Origin: Pseudomonas brassicacearum subsp. neoaurantiaca | GTDB lineage: Bacteria; Pseudomonadota; Gammaproteobacteria; Pseudomonadales; Pseudomonadaceae | Length of the DNA stretch: 64,000 bases | Direction: 5' to 3' | NCBI RefSeq assembly: GCF_013608025.1 | Contig: NZ_VDLV01000013.1 | Coordinates: forward strand, 186,001 to 250,000 | Shown: piece after piece, positions 29,765-38,236 of the stretch | Position numbering within the stretch: position 1 is the first letter of the stretch | Layout: every line of letters starts with the position of its first letter | The notes under the pieces: model-generated | The model's database searches: none | What the model saw: the letters and a program-made list of their open reading frames with translations, nothing else | Told to the model about the DNA's origin: nothing | Position numbers and translations under genes: made by a program

Positions 29765-31888
29765 ATGGAATGCGCGCAACCCCCGTTTGGCGAAGACAGC
29801 TCTGTCCTTTTGATTGTTGATGACTACCCCGAAAACCTGCTCAGCATGCGAGCGTTGTTGCAGCGTCAGGATTGGCAGGTGATGACCGCGTCCTCGGGGA
29901 TCGAGGCGCTGAACCTGCTGCTGGAACATGACATCGACCTGGTGCTGCTGGATGTGCAGATGCCGGACATGGACGGTTTCGAAGTGGCGCGCCTGATGCG
30001 CGGCAGCCAGCGCACGCGGCTTACGCCGATCATTTTCCTCACCGCCAACGAGCAGTCCCAGGACGCCGTCATCAAGGGCTACGCCAGTGGCGCGGTGGAT
30101 TACCTGTTCAAACCCTTCGATCCCCAGATCCTCAAGCCCAAGGTCCAGGCGTTGCTTGAGCATCAGCGCAACCGCCGGGCCTTGCAGCGCCTGAGCCAGG
30201 ATCTCGAAGCGGCCCGGGCCTTCAATGCCTCGGTGCTGGACAACGCCGCCGAAGGGATCCTGGTGGTGGATGAGGACGGCTGCATCCGTTTCGCCAACCC
30301 TTCGACGTGCCGTCTGCTCAATGCCACCGCCGACCAGTTGCAGGGGATGCCTTTACTCGATTTCCTGCAGAAGCCTCATATTCCCGAATGGATGGATTCG
30401 GAGATCCATACCGCCTATCGGCGTGGCGAAACCTGGCGCCTGCACGATGCAGTGTTGCGCACCGCACCCGGCCAACAGGTGTCGGTGGCGCTGTCCTGTG
30501 CGCCGCTGCCTTCGGAGCAGAAGGCCATGGTGGTGACACTCCAGGACATGTCAGTGGTCCGCCATCTGCACCAGCAGTTGGAATTCCAGGCCGTTACCGA
30601 TCCGCTGACCGGCTTGCTCAACCGCAGGGGGTTCTATCAGACGGCGGAAAACCTGCTGATGCGCAGCGAACGGCTGGAAAGCAACTGGGTGCTGCTGTAC
30701 CTGGACCTCGATGGCTTCAAGCGCGTCAACGATTCGCTGGGCCACGATGCCGGCGATCGGGTGCTGCGCTGGGTCTCCGAACAATTGAAGGCGTGCCTGC
30801 GACCCTTCGATATTCTTGCGCGGCTCGGCGGTGATGAGTTCACGGCCCTGCTGGACCTTGAAGTGCCCGAACAGGCTGCCAAGATCGCTGAGAAACTCAT
30901 TGAACGGGTTTCGATCTGCCAGCAGATCGAGGGTATGGACGTGACGCTGGGAGCCAGCATCGGCATCGCGACTTATCCGGATTGCGGCTCCAACCTCGAT
31001 GGCCTGCTGCGCGCTTCCGACATCGCGATGTACGAGGCCAAGCGCGCCGGCCGCCAGCAATATCGTTTTTATGACCACGAAATGAACGGTCGAGCCCGTT
31101 CACGGCTGATGCTGGAAGAAAGCGTGCGCTCGGCCATCGAGAATCGCGACTTCAACATGGTCTACCAGCCGCAGGTCAGCATTGATGACGGACGCATTCG
31201 CGGGTTCGAGGCGCTGTTGCGTTGGCAGCACCCAAGCGTCGGCGATGTTCCGCCGGGCTTGTTCCTGCCGCTGTTGGAAGAGGCGCGGCTGATCAGCCGA
31301 CTGGGCAGTTGGATCTACCACCGCAGCGCGGCCCAGCGCAAAGTCTGGGAGCGCTTGTTCGCCGAGGATCTGGTGTTGGGGGTGAGCCTGAGCAGCACCC
31401 AGTTCGGCATGCCGAACCTGGTGACCGAGTTGCGCCAGGTGCTGGAGCGCCACGCCTTGAAGCCTCGACAACTGGAGGTCGAGGTGACCGAGGATGCGCT
31501 GATGCGCAACCCGGACGAGACCCATAAGCAGCTGCGATTGCTGCGTCACCTTGGGGTGCGCGTGGCGCTGGATGACTTCGGTTCAGGGCCTTGCTCGCTG
31601 GCCCACCTGCGGGATCTGGAGCTCGATACCCTCAAGCTCGACCGGCATTTGATCGCCCGTCTGCCAGGTTCGCCCCGGGATGCCGCATTGGCCGCCTCGG
31701 TGATCGACCTGTGCAGGCAACTGGGTTTGCGAGTGATCGCCGAAGGGGTGGAGACCCGCGAGCAATATCAGTGGTTGCAGGCTCATGGTTGCGAGTTCGT
31801 GCAAGGTTTCCTCGTGGCGCGCCCCTTGATGGCGGAAGACACCAACGCCTTCGCCAAGCCATTCGACTGGAGCGCGGTCATCGCCTGA
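29765..31888 (+). CDS. Receiver-PAS-GGDEF-EAL cyclic-di-GMP signalling protein
   Basis: The 707-residue cytosolic protein has a receiver domain (phospho-acceptor Asp at about 63 in LLDVQMPDMDG), a PAS domain (about 150-265), GGDEF at 355-359 with an intact product-inhibition site RPFD at 346-349, and an EAL domain from about 450. The cyclase half looks active. In the EAL half EAL (482-484), EVTE and DDFGSG are present. The usual metal-binding Asn of the N-x-S motif is Ser (about 541), so the phosphodiesterase may be weak or dead. The start at 29765 is preferred to 29711, which has no ribosome site. No histidine kinase is adjacent. Confidence 0.92.
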   Translation: MECAQPPFGEDSSVLLIVDDYPENLLSMRALLQRQDWQVMTASSGIEALNLLLEHDIDLVLLDVQMPDMDGFEVARLMRGSQRTRLTPIIFLTANEQSQDAVIKGYASGAVDYLFKPFDPQILKPKVQALLEHQRNRRALQRLSQDLEAARAFNASVLDNAAEGILVVDEDGCIRFANPSTCRLLNATADQLQGMPLLDFLQKPHIPEWMDSEIHTAYRRGETWRLHDAVLRTAPGQQVSVALSCAPLPSEQKAMVVTLQDMSVVRHLHQQLEFQAVTDPLTGLLNRRGFYQTAENLLMRSERLESNWVLLYLDLDGFKRVNDSLGHDAGDRVLRWVSEQLKACLRPFDILARLGGDEFTALLDLEVPEQAAKIAEKLIERVSICQQIEGMDVTLGASIGIATYPDCGSNLDGLLRASDIAMYEAKRAGRQQYRFYDHEMNGRARSRLMLEESVRSAIENRDFNMVYQPQVSIDDGRIRGFEALLRWQHPSVGDVPPGLFLPLLEEARLISRLGSWIYHRSAAQRKVWERLFAEDLVLGVSLSSTQFGMPNLVTELRQVLERHALKPRQLEVEVTEDALMRNPDETHKQLRLLRHLGVRVALDDFGSGPCSLAHLRDLELDTLKLDRHLIARLPGSPRDAALAASVIDLCRQLGLRVIAEGVETREQYQWLQAHGCEFVQGFLVARPLMAEDTNAFAKPFDWSAVIA

Positions 31889-31930
31889 ATTCGCTACACT
31901 GGCGGCCTTTTGTGATGGTGTGGCCGCCCG

Positions 31931-32434
31931 ATGACTGCGCTCAAATACCTCCAGGCGTACCCCGCCGCCTTGCAAGCCCAGGTGCAGCAATTGATCGCCG
32001 AGGATCGGCTGGGCGATTACCTGCGCCAGCGCTATCCCGACCGGCATCCGATCCAGAGCGACAAGGCCTTGTACGCCTATGCGCTGGAACTCAAGCAGCA
32101 ATACCTGCGTAACGCACCGGCCATCGACAAAGTGCTGTTCGACAATCGCCTGGACCTGACGCATCGTGCACTGGGCCTGCATACGGCCGTGTCGCGCGTG
32201 CAGGGTGGCAAGCTCAAGGCCAAGAAGGAAATCCGCATCGCATCGTTGTTCAGGGAGGCGGCGCCTGAATTTCTGAAGATGATCGTGGTTCACGAGTTGG
32301 CCCACTTCAAGGAGTCGGACCACAACAAGGCGTTCTATCAACTTTGCGAGCATATGCTGCCGGGTTATCACCAGTTGGAATTCGACCTGCGGGTGTACCT
32401 GACCTGGCGCGACCTGCAACAAGACAAGGAATGA
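31931..32434 (+). CDS. YgjP-like zinc metallopeptidase domain protein (DUF45)
   Basis: A 167-residue cytosolic protein with the zinc motif HELAHFKESDHNKAFY (HExxH plus a third ligand downstream), as in the YgjP/WrbA-neighbour family DUF45. The front half is helical and polar. Substrate and role are not established for the family. It is followed after 3 bases by a small winged-helix gene, and the two are surely one transcript. It begins 42 bases after the GGDEF-EAL gene. Confidence 0.85.
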   Translation: MTALKYLQAYPAALQAQVQQLIAEDRLGDYLRQRYPDRHPIQSDKALYAYALELKQQYLRNAPAIDKVLFDNRLDLTHRALGLHTAVSRVQGGKLKAKKEIRIASLFREAAPEFLKMIVVHELAHFKESDHNKAFYQLCEHMLPGYHQLEFDLRVYLTWRDLQQDKE

Positions 32435-32437
32435 CCG

Positions 32438-32734
32438 ATGGACGTCAGCAAGACCAAGAGCAGTTTTTACCGTCGCTTGTACGTGGCTTATTTGATCGAC
32501 AGCGGCCTGGCCAGCAACGTGCCGGCCCTCACTGAAGTCACCGGCATGCCCCGGCGTACGGCTCAGGACACTGTGGCGGCGCTGGCGGACCTGGATATCC
32601 TGTGTGAGTTCGAACAAGAAGAAGGCGCGCGCAACCATGCCGGGCGATATCGGATTCGCGATTGGGGAGCGATTGATCGGAGATGGATCGAGCAGAACCT
32701 GGAGCGGATCAAGACGGTGTTGGAATATCCGTAG
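32438..32734 (+). CDS. Small winged-helix DNA-binding-like protein
   Basis: A 98-residue protein whose central part (LTEVTGMPRRTAQDTVAALADLDILCEFEQEEG) reads as helix-turn-helix plus wing, ending in a charged helix. It is likely a small regulator or an accessory DNA-binding protein. The target is unknown. It lies 3 bases after the YgjP-like gene, so the two products may act together or simply share a transcript. Confidence 0.75.
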   Translation: MDVSKTKSSFYRRLYVAYLIDSGLASNVPALTEVTGMPRRTAQDTVAALADLDILCEFEQEEGARNHAGRYRIRDWGAIDRRWIEQNLERIKTVLEYP

Positions 32735-32842
32735 GAGCTGACGAGTGCAACGAGGCTGCGATCTTTCCCCAGGCAATTGAGTCTTGAGTGAAAGACCAAA
32801 GATCAAAAGATCAAAAGATCGCAGCCTGCGGCAGCTCCTACG
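32733..32842. repeat. Inverted repeat of the GTAGGAGCTG...GGCTGCGATC type
   Basis: GTAGGAGCTG and GGCTGCGATCTTT on the left face AAAGATCGCAGCC and CAGCTCCTAC on the right. The loop holds three direct GATCAAAA units. A third interspersed repeat family in this window, between convergent genes. Confidence 0.8.
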
Positions 32843-33290
32843 GGCGATGCATGCCGATATGCGGAATACCATCTTCCAGATACTCGACACCCACCACTTC
32901 AAACCCATACCGTCCGTAATACCCCTGCAGATGCGCCTGGGCCGACAATGAGATCGATGCGCCGGGCCAGTGCTTCTGCGCCTGTTCGAGCGCACGCTCC
33001 ATCAGCGCATGCCCCAGCCCCTGGCCACGTGCTTCTGGCGCGATGACTACCCGGCCAATCACCACGTCGCTGTTGCGCGAGTGGGGATCGAGCAAACGAA
33101 GGTAGGCGATCAGGTGATTGTCCCGCCAAGCCATCAGATGGCATGTGTCGCCTTCCAGATCGAGTCCGTCCACGTCCGGGTAGGCGCAGTTCTGCTCGAC
33201 CACGAACACGTCGGCGCGCAATTTGAGGATGGCGTACAGCTGCTCCTTGCTCAGGTCGCTGTGATGTTTGCAGACCCAGTCGATGTCCAT
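32838..33290 (-). CDS. GNAT acetyltransferase, ElaA type
   Basis: The 150-residue protein has LYAILKLRADVFVVEQNCAYPD at the front (typical of ElaA), the acetyl-CoA loop RVVIAPEARGQGLGHALM in the middle and QGYYGRYGFEVVG near the end. GNAT enzymes transfer acetyl from acetyl-CoA to an amine; the ElaA substrate is unknown. Cytosolic, apparently monocistronic, and convergent with the winged-helix gene. Confidence 0.88.
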   Translation of the reverse strand: MDIDWVCKHHSDLSKEQLYAILKLRADVFVVEQNCAYPDVDGLDLEGDTCHLMAWRDNHLIAYLRLLDPHSRNSDVVIGRVVIAPEARGQGLGHALMERALEQAQKHWPGASISLSAQAHLQGYYGRYGFEVVGVEYLEDGIPHIGMHRP

Positions 33291-33550
33291 TTTTTGAATT
33301 TCCTTGAATGCCTGATGCCGATATTAGGCGTCCTCACGTCGGAAGTCTCTTTTCGATTGGTCGGAAAATCTGCGATAAAGACCAAAATGCCATCATGGAT
33401 GTGTCGCGGTCTTGTCTTCTTTGTGTAATCTTCGATTCAGCCCTGCGCAGCGGTTTCGATGAGCTAACGTTAGGACCGGGACATCTCGGGATGTCCCTTG
33501 GGTTTCGGCAAAAAAACAAACCGGGCTTGAACCCGTCAAGGATGTTTGGC

Positions 33551-34288
33551 ATGCCGCGATTGCATCGAACTCTTGCTTTGGTCGGACTGCTGTTGCTGAG
33601 CCACAGCGTCTGCGCGCAGAAGTTGCGCCTGGTGGCCGATGCCTGGCCCCCCTTCACCGATTCGACCTTGGTCAACGGCGGGCTGGCGACCGATATCGTC
33701 ACGACGGCCCTGGCGCGGGCGGGCTATGCCAGCGACTTCGAGCAGGTGCCCTGGGCACGGGCGATGCTGGGCATCAGCGAAGGACGCTATGACGTGCTGA
33801 TCAACGCCTGGTACGCCGAGGAGCGCACCCATGTGGGTCAGTTCTCGGCCGAGTACTTGCTCAACCGCGTGCGCTTCATCAAGCGCAAGGACGCGGACAT
33901 CGAGTTCGATAATCTGCAACAGCTCTATGCCTACCCCGTCGCCGTGGTGCGTGGCTACGCCTATGCCAAGGCGTTCGACGAGGATGCGCAAATGCAGAAG
34001 GTCCCTGTGCACAACTTTGCGATGGCCGTGCGCATGCTGGCTGCCGACCGGGTGAAACTGACCCTGGAAGATGAATACGTCGCCCGTTACTACCTGGCTC
34101 GGGAATCACCGAAGGTACGCAGCGCCGTGGAGTTCCTGCCCAAGCCCTTGAGCGAAAACAGCCTGCACATATTGGTCAGCCTGAAGAATCCCGAACACGA
34201 GCAGATCGTGGCCGGGTTCGATCGCGAGATTGCGGCGATGAAGGCCGATGGGAGTTATGAGCGACTATTGAAGGCGCATGGGATGTGA
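33551..34288 (+). CDS. Periplasmic solute-binding protein, family 3, orphan
   Basis: The 245-residue protein has a signal peptide (MPRLHRTLALVGLLLLSHSV, cut after CA) followed by KLRLVADAWPPFTD, the family-3 opening, and later PWARAMLGISEGRYDVLINAWY and FVKRK-like hinge sequence. AAGGA lies nine bases before the ATG at 33551. The ATG at 33542 overlaps that site. No permease or ATPase gene is near. The 260-base region upstream holds a GGGACATC/GATGTCCC hairpin (33478-33497) and no gene. Confidence 0.85.
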   Translation: MPRLHRTLALVGLLLLSHSVCAQKLRLVADAWPPFTDSTLVNGGLATDIVTTALARAGYASDFEQVPWARAMLGISEGRYDVLINAWYAEERTHVGQFSAEYLLNRVRFIKRKDADIEFDNLQQLYAYPVAVVRGYAYAKAFDEDAQMQKVPVHNFAMAVRMLAADRVKLTLEDEYVARYYLARESPKVRSAVEFLPKPLSENSLHILVSLKNPEHEQIVAGFDREIAAMKADGSYERLLKAHGM

Positions 34289-34312
34289 AATTGCTGCGTA
34301 GCTGATGGCCCC

Positions 34313-34379
34313 TTCGCGAGCAGGCTCGCTCCCACAGGCAAGCGTACATTTATTGTGGGAGCGAGCCTGCTCGCGAAGG
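34313..34379. repeat. REPIN, family A
   Basis: Inverted pair in which both arms carry the CCTGC/GCAGG variant, between convergent genes. Confidence 0.88.
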
Positions 34380-34402
34380 GGCCGGTGAGGCCACCGCCAC
34401 AC

Positions 34403-36586
34403 TCAGGCCTCGCTGGTGTCTTTGATCAAATGCGCCGCCAACGTGCGCAACGGCCCCAACTGACGGCAGATCAATGCCAGTTGCGTCTGCACCAACCGCT
34501 GGCCTTCGTCGATTTCATCGGGCATTTGCTCAAGCTCGCTGGCCAGGGCTTCTTCTTCGTCGCTCTGGATTGCGATGGGCTGTTTGCTCGCCAGGCCCTG
34601 GGCAATTTCATCGAGGCTGGCTGCCAGCTTCACACCCGCGCCGTCGATCAAATGCTCGCGAACGTCCGTCGGCAGTTCGGTGCCCCGGTGGGCGCCCAGG
34701 CCTGACAGGTAGCTGAGCAGCGTGTGCGACAACACCAGGAAGCGGAATCCGACGTCGGCTTCCTTCCGGAAATGCCCGGGCTCCATCAGCATGTTCGCCA
34801 GGGTGGTGGACAGCGCCGCATCGGCGTTGTGGGCGTTGCGGCGGGCCAGGCGATAGGCCAGGTCGTCACTTTTGCCGGCCGCGTATTGCTGCATGATCTG
34901 GCGCAGATAAATGCTGTTGCAGGTGAGGGTGTTGGCGAGCACTTTGTTCAGCCGTCGGCCCTGCCAGTCGGGCAGGAACAGGAACACTGCCAGGCCGGCG
35001 ATCAGGCTGCCGAGCAAGGTATCGAACAGGCGTGGCAGCAGCAGGCCGTAGCCGTCGCCCACCTGGTTGAAGCAGAACAGCACCATGATGGTGATTGCCG
35101 CCGTCGCCAGGGTGTAGCGGGTGGTGCGGTTGGTAAAGAAGATGACCCCGGCGACGATGGCGAAGCACGACTGCACCAGCGGGTTGGGGAACAGATCGAA
35201 CAATGCCCAGGCCACCGTCAGGCCGATCGCGGTGCCGATGATCCGCTGGCCGAGCTTGCGCCGGGTGGCGCCGTAGTTGGGTTGGCAGACGAACAGCGTG
35301 GTAAGGACGATCCAGTAGCCTTGGGACGGGTGGATCAGGTGCACCATGGCGTAGCCCACGCTCAGGGCCAACGGTAATCGCAGCGCGTGACGAAACAGCA
35401 ACGAGGTGGGGGTGAGTTGGGTACGCAGGCGGAGCCAGACGTCCTTGAGGTTGCGTGGTGAGCGATCCAGGAGGCTGCTGTCGGTGGCGTCGGCCAACGC
35501 GTCGGGATTGCTCGCATCGCTGAGCAGCCGGTCCATCGTGCCAAGGTTCACCGATAATGCGCGCAGCGAACGCAGCAAGCCACGCCAGGCCGGGTTGCTC
35601 TGGATGCGCAAATGTTCGAGAGACGCGTGCAGATCGTTCAACGCTTCGGCAAAGGTGTCGTCATAGACGAACGGCTGGCGCAGCTGGATCGACTCCGCCA
35701 GGGTCTGGCAGGCCTTGCCCTGCTGGCGCAGCAGGCGTTGGCAGCGGAACAGCACGTCGCTGTGGAAAAAGGCTTCGGCCAGCGCGTTATAGGGGTAATG
35801 GGAAGAACTCGCGCGTTCGTGGATGTCCTGGGCGAGGAAATACAGCTTCAGGTAACGGCTGACTTTCGAACCGGGTCGGCCGTTGCCGACGCGGTGCAGG
35901 ATGATTTCCTTGGCGCTGTTGAGCGCGGCGACGACCCGACCGTTCTGCTGGGCCAGTTCCAGGCGCCGCGCCTCGACGTCCAGTTGACGGATCGGTTCGA
36001 GCAATGACGATTTAAGCTTCAGGTAACGGCCTAATTCGCGAAATAGTCGCGCCAGGCTTTGCTGCACCGGCTGGTTGGAAAACAGCGCATGCCAGAGGAC
36101 CGAGAGCAGGCCATACCACGCTGCACCGGCCACCAGCAGTGAAGGTTCGTGCCAGAAGTCAGTCACCGCGCCGCCGCGCTGGTCCACGCCGATGACGGTG
36201 TAGACCGAGAGGATCAAGGTGGCCGAGGCGATCGCGCCATAGCGCTCGCCCAAAGCGCCCAGCATGGTCAGGCCAAAGGCAGCCAGGGCCAGGGCGACAA
36301 TGAACAGGACGGGGTAGGGAAACAGCAACTCCACCGACAACGCGGCAACGGTGAAGCACACCAGCGTCACGACCAGCGCGTTGAGGCGGCCTTGCCAACT
36401 GTCATCGGTCTCGGCCAGGGCGCTGGCGATGATGCCCAGGAACAGGGGGATCAGCAGGCCCATTTCATCCAGATACCAGCACAGCCCCATGCTGCCGGTC
36501 AGGGCGATGAACACCCGCACGCTATAACTGAACTTGTCCAACGCCCAAAGGCGCCGCAGGGATTGGCTAAACGAGGTCGATGACAT
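34403..36586 (-). CDS. yccS: YccS/FUSC-type inner-membrane protein
   Basis: The 727-residue protein has two membrane blocks (about residues 20-160 and 385-510), each with several hydrophobic helices, separated and followed by long soluble helical regions, the FUSC/YccS plan. Seen: LDKFSYSVRVFIALTGS, and HPSQGYWIVLTTLFVCQPNYGATRRKLGQRIIGTAIG at the start of the second block. Relatives are putative aromatic-acid or quinone efflux components; the role of YccS itself is not established. The ATG at 36586 gives the family N-terminus. A frame to 36646 exists. No ribosome site is clear for either. Confidence 0.88.
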   Translation of the reverse strand: MSSTSFSQSLRRLWALDKFSYSVRVFIALTGSMGLCWYLDEMGLLIPLFLGIIASALAETDDSWQGRLNALVVTLVCFTVAALSVELLFPYPVLFIVALALAAFGLTMLGALGERYGAIASATLILSVYTVIGVDQRGGAVTDFWHEPSLLVAGAAWYGLLSVLWHALFSNQPVQQSLARLFRELGRYLKLKSSLLEPIRQLDVEARRLELAQQNGRVVAALNSAKEIILHRVGNGRPGSKVSRYLKLYFLAQDIHERASSSHYPYNALAEAFFHSDVLFRCQRLLRQQGKACQTLAESIQLRQPFVYDDTFAEALNDLHASLEHLRIQSNPAWRGLLRSLRALSVNLGTMDRLLSDASNPDALADATDSSLLDRSPRNLKDVWLRLRTQLTPTSLLFRHALRLPLALSVGYAMVHLIHPSQGYWIVLTTLFVCQPNYGATRRKLGQRIIGTAIGLTVAWALFDLFPNPLVQSCFAIVAGVIFFTNRTTRYTLATAAITIMVLFCFNQVGDGYGLLLPRLFDTLLGSLIAGLAVFLFLPDWQGRRLNKVLANTLTCNSIYLRQIMQQYAAGKSDDLAYRLARRNAHNADAALSTTLANMLMEPGHFRKEADVGFRFLVLSHTLLSYLSGLGAHRGTELPTDVREHLIDGAGVKLAASLDEIAQGLASKQPIAIQSDEEEALASELEQMPDEIDEGQRLVQTQLALICRQLGPLRTLAAHLIKDTSEA

Positions 36587-36707
36587 TAAGTGCAAGGGCC
36601 TGACGGGCAATGACGCTAAATTGAGGCAGTAATGACGCCGATGCAATGGCGGCGATCACATCTGACAGCAAAAAGTGTTCCGGGGGCAAATGACGCACTT
36701 CAATCCT

Positions 36708-36837
36708 GTGGCGAGGGAGCTTGCTCCCGCTGGGCTGCGGAGCAGACCCTTCTTTATGCGCTGAAATTTTTCAGACAGAGCTCGATGCCCGTTTTGCGAC
36801 TGCTGCGCAGTCGAGCGGGAGCAAGCTCCCTCGCCAC
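36708..36837. repeat. REPIN, family B
   Basis: Inverted family-B pair upstream of yccS and downstream of the flavoprotein gene. The right inner hairpin reads CTGCTGCGCAGTCG. Confidence 0.9.
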
Positions 36838-36863
36838 AAGAGCAGGCTCAACATCGGTGAGGG

Positions 36864-38042
36864 TCAGACGTACTGCGCCGCCGCATACCCCGAAGCCCAG
36901 GCCCACTGGAAGTTGAACCCGCCCAGGTGGCCGGTGACGTCCAGCACTTCGCCAATGAAGTACAGGCCGGGGCTTTTCAACGATTCCATGGTCTTGGACG
37001 AGACTTCCCGGGTGTCGACGCCACCCAGGGTAACTTCGGCGGTACGGTAGCCTTCGGTGCCGGCCGGGACGACATTCCAGCTCGCCAGTTTCTCGGCGAT
37101 GTCCGCCAGTTCGGCGTGGGTGTATTGCTTCATCGGCTTGGAGACGAACCAGGTGTCGGCCAGCAGGTTGGCCATTTTCTTGGTGAACAATTCGCCCAGT
37201 AGCGTCTTGAGCTCGCTGTTGGGCCGTTCGGCTTGTTGCTGTTGCAGCCATTGCGGCACGTCGTGATCGGGCAGCAAATTGATTTGGACCGTGTCCCCCG
37301 GCTCCCAGAAGGATGAGATCTGCAGGATCGCCGGGCCGCTCAGGCCTCGGTGGGTGAACAGGATGTTTTCGCGAAAACTCTGGTCGTTGCAGCTCACCAG
37401 GCAATCCACCGAGGTGCCCGACAGTTCGGTGCACAGGGTCTTGAGCTGATCAGTGATGGTGAACGGCACCAATCCGGCGCGGGTTGGCAGCAACTCATGG
37501 CCAAACTGCTTCGCTACCTGATAACCGAAACCGGTTGCCCCCAGGGTCGGAATCGACAGCCCGCCGGTAGCGATGACCAGGGACTGGCAGGCGAGGGCGC
37601 CAAGGGTGGTTTGCAGCTGGTAGCCACCGTCGGTTTTTTCGATCCGCTCGATTGAAGTGTCCAGGTGCAGGCTGACGCCGGCCTGGTCGCATTCTTCCAA
37701 CAGCAGGCCGAGGATGTCGCTGGATTTGTTATCGCAGAATAACTGGCCGAGTTTTTTCTCGTGATAGGGCACGCCGTGCTTGGCCACCAGCGCAATAAAG
37801 TCCCACTGGGTGTAGCGGGCCAGGGCCGACTTGCAGAAGTGCGGGTTCTGCGAGAGAAAGTTGCCCGGCTCGGTGTACATGTTGGTGAAATTGCAGCGCC
37901 CGCCGCCCGACATGAGGATTTTCTTACCGGCCTTGTTGGCGTGGTCCAGCAGCATCACCTGGCGCCCGCGCGCGGCAGCGGTCAGCGCACACATCAAACC
38001 TGCGGCGCCAGCGCCAATGATCACGACTTCGGTAGAGCGCAA
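36864..38042 (-). CDS. FAD-dependent oxidoreductase, HI0933/BaiN (YhiN) family
   Basis: The 392-residue flavoprotein starts with the dinucleotide-binding fold VVIIGAGAAGLMCALTAAARG, followed by the family signature KILMSGGGRCNFTN, then LVIATGGLSIPTLGATGFGY and a C-terminal TGHLGGFNFQWAWASGYAA. Some relatives act in bile-acid or other reductions; in Pseudomonas the substrate is not known. Cytosolic. A single gene flanked by REPINs on both sides. Confidence 0.9.
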   Translation of the reverse strand: MRSTEVVIIGAGAAGLMCALTAAARGRQVMLLDHANKAGKKILMSGGGRCNFTNMYTEPGNFLSQNPHFCKSALARYTQWDFIALVAKHGVPYHEKKLGQLFCDNKSSDILGLLLEECDQAGVSLHLDTSIERIEKTDGGYQLQTTLGALACQSLVIATGGLSIPTLGATGFGYQVAKQFGHELLPTRAGLVPFTITDQLKTLCTELSGTSVDCLVSCNDQSFRENILFTHRGLSGPAILQISSFWEPGDTVQINLLPDHDVPQWLQQQQAERPNSELKTLLGELFTKKMANLLADTWFVSKPMKQYTHAELADIAEKLASWNVVPAGTEGYRTAEVTLGGVDTREVSSKTMESLKSPGLYFIGEVLDVTGHLGGFNFQWAWASGYAAAQYV

Positions 38043-38087
38043 AACGGTGTCCTCTAAATGTCTGGGGTCTGGCAGGAGTTTGCTCTT

Positions 38088-38218
38088 GTGGCGAGGGAGC
38101 TTGCTCCCGCTCGAGCGCGAAGCGGTCGCAAAACCAACGAACGCGAACTGTCTGAAGAACCGCGTTTATAGCTTTCAAGGCTGCTGCGCAGCCCAGCGGG
38201 AGCAAGCTCCCTCGCCAC
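38088..38218. repeat. REPIN, family B
   Basis: Inverted family-B pair between dbpA and the flavoprotein gene. Confidence 0.9.
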
Positions 38219-38236
38219 AGAGTGAATCAACTGGAA

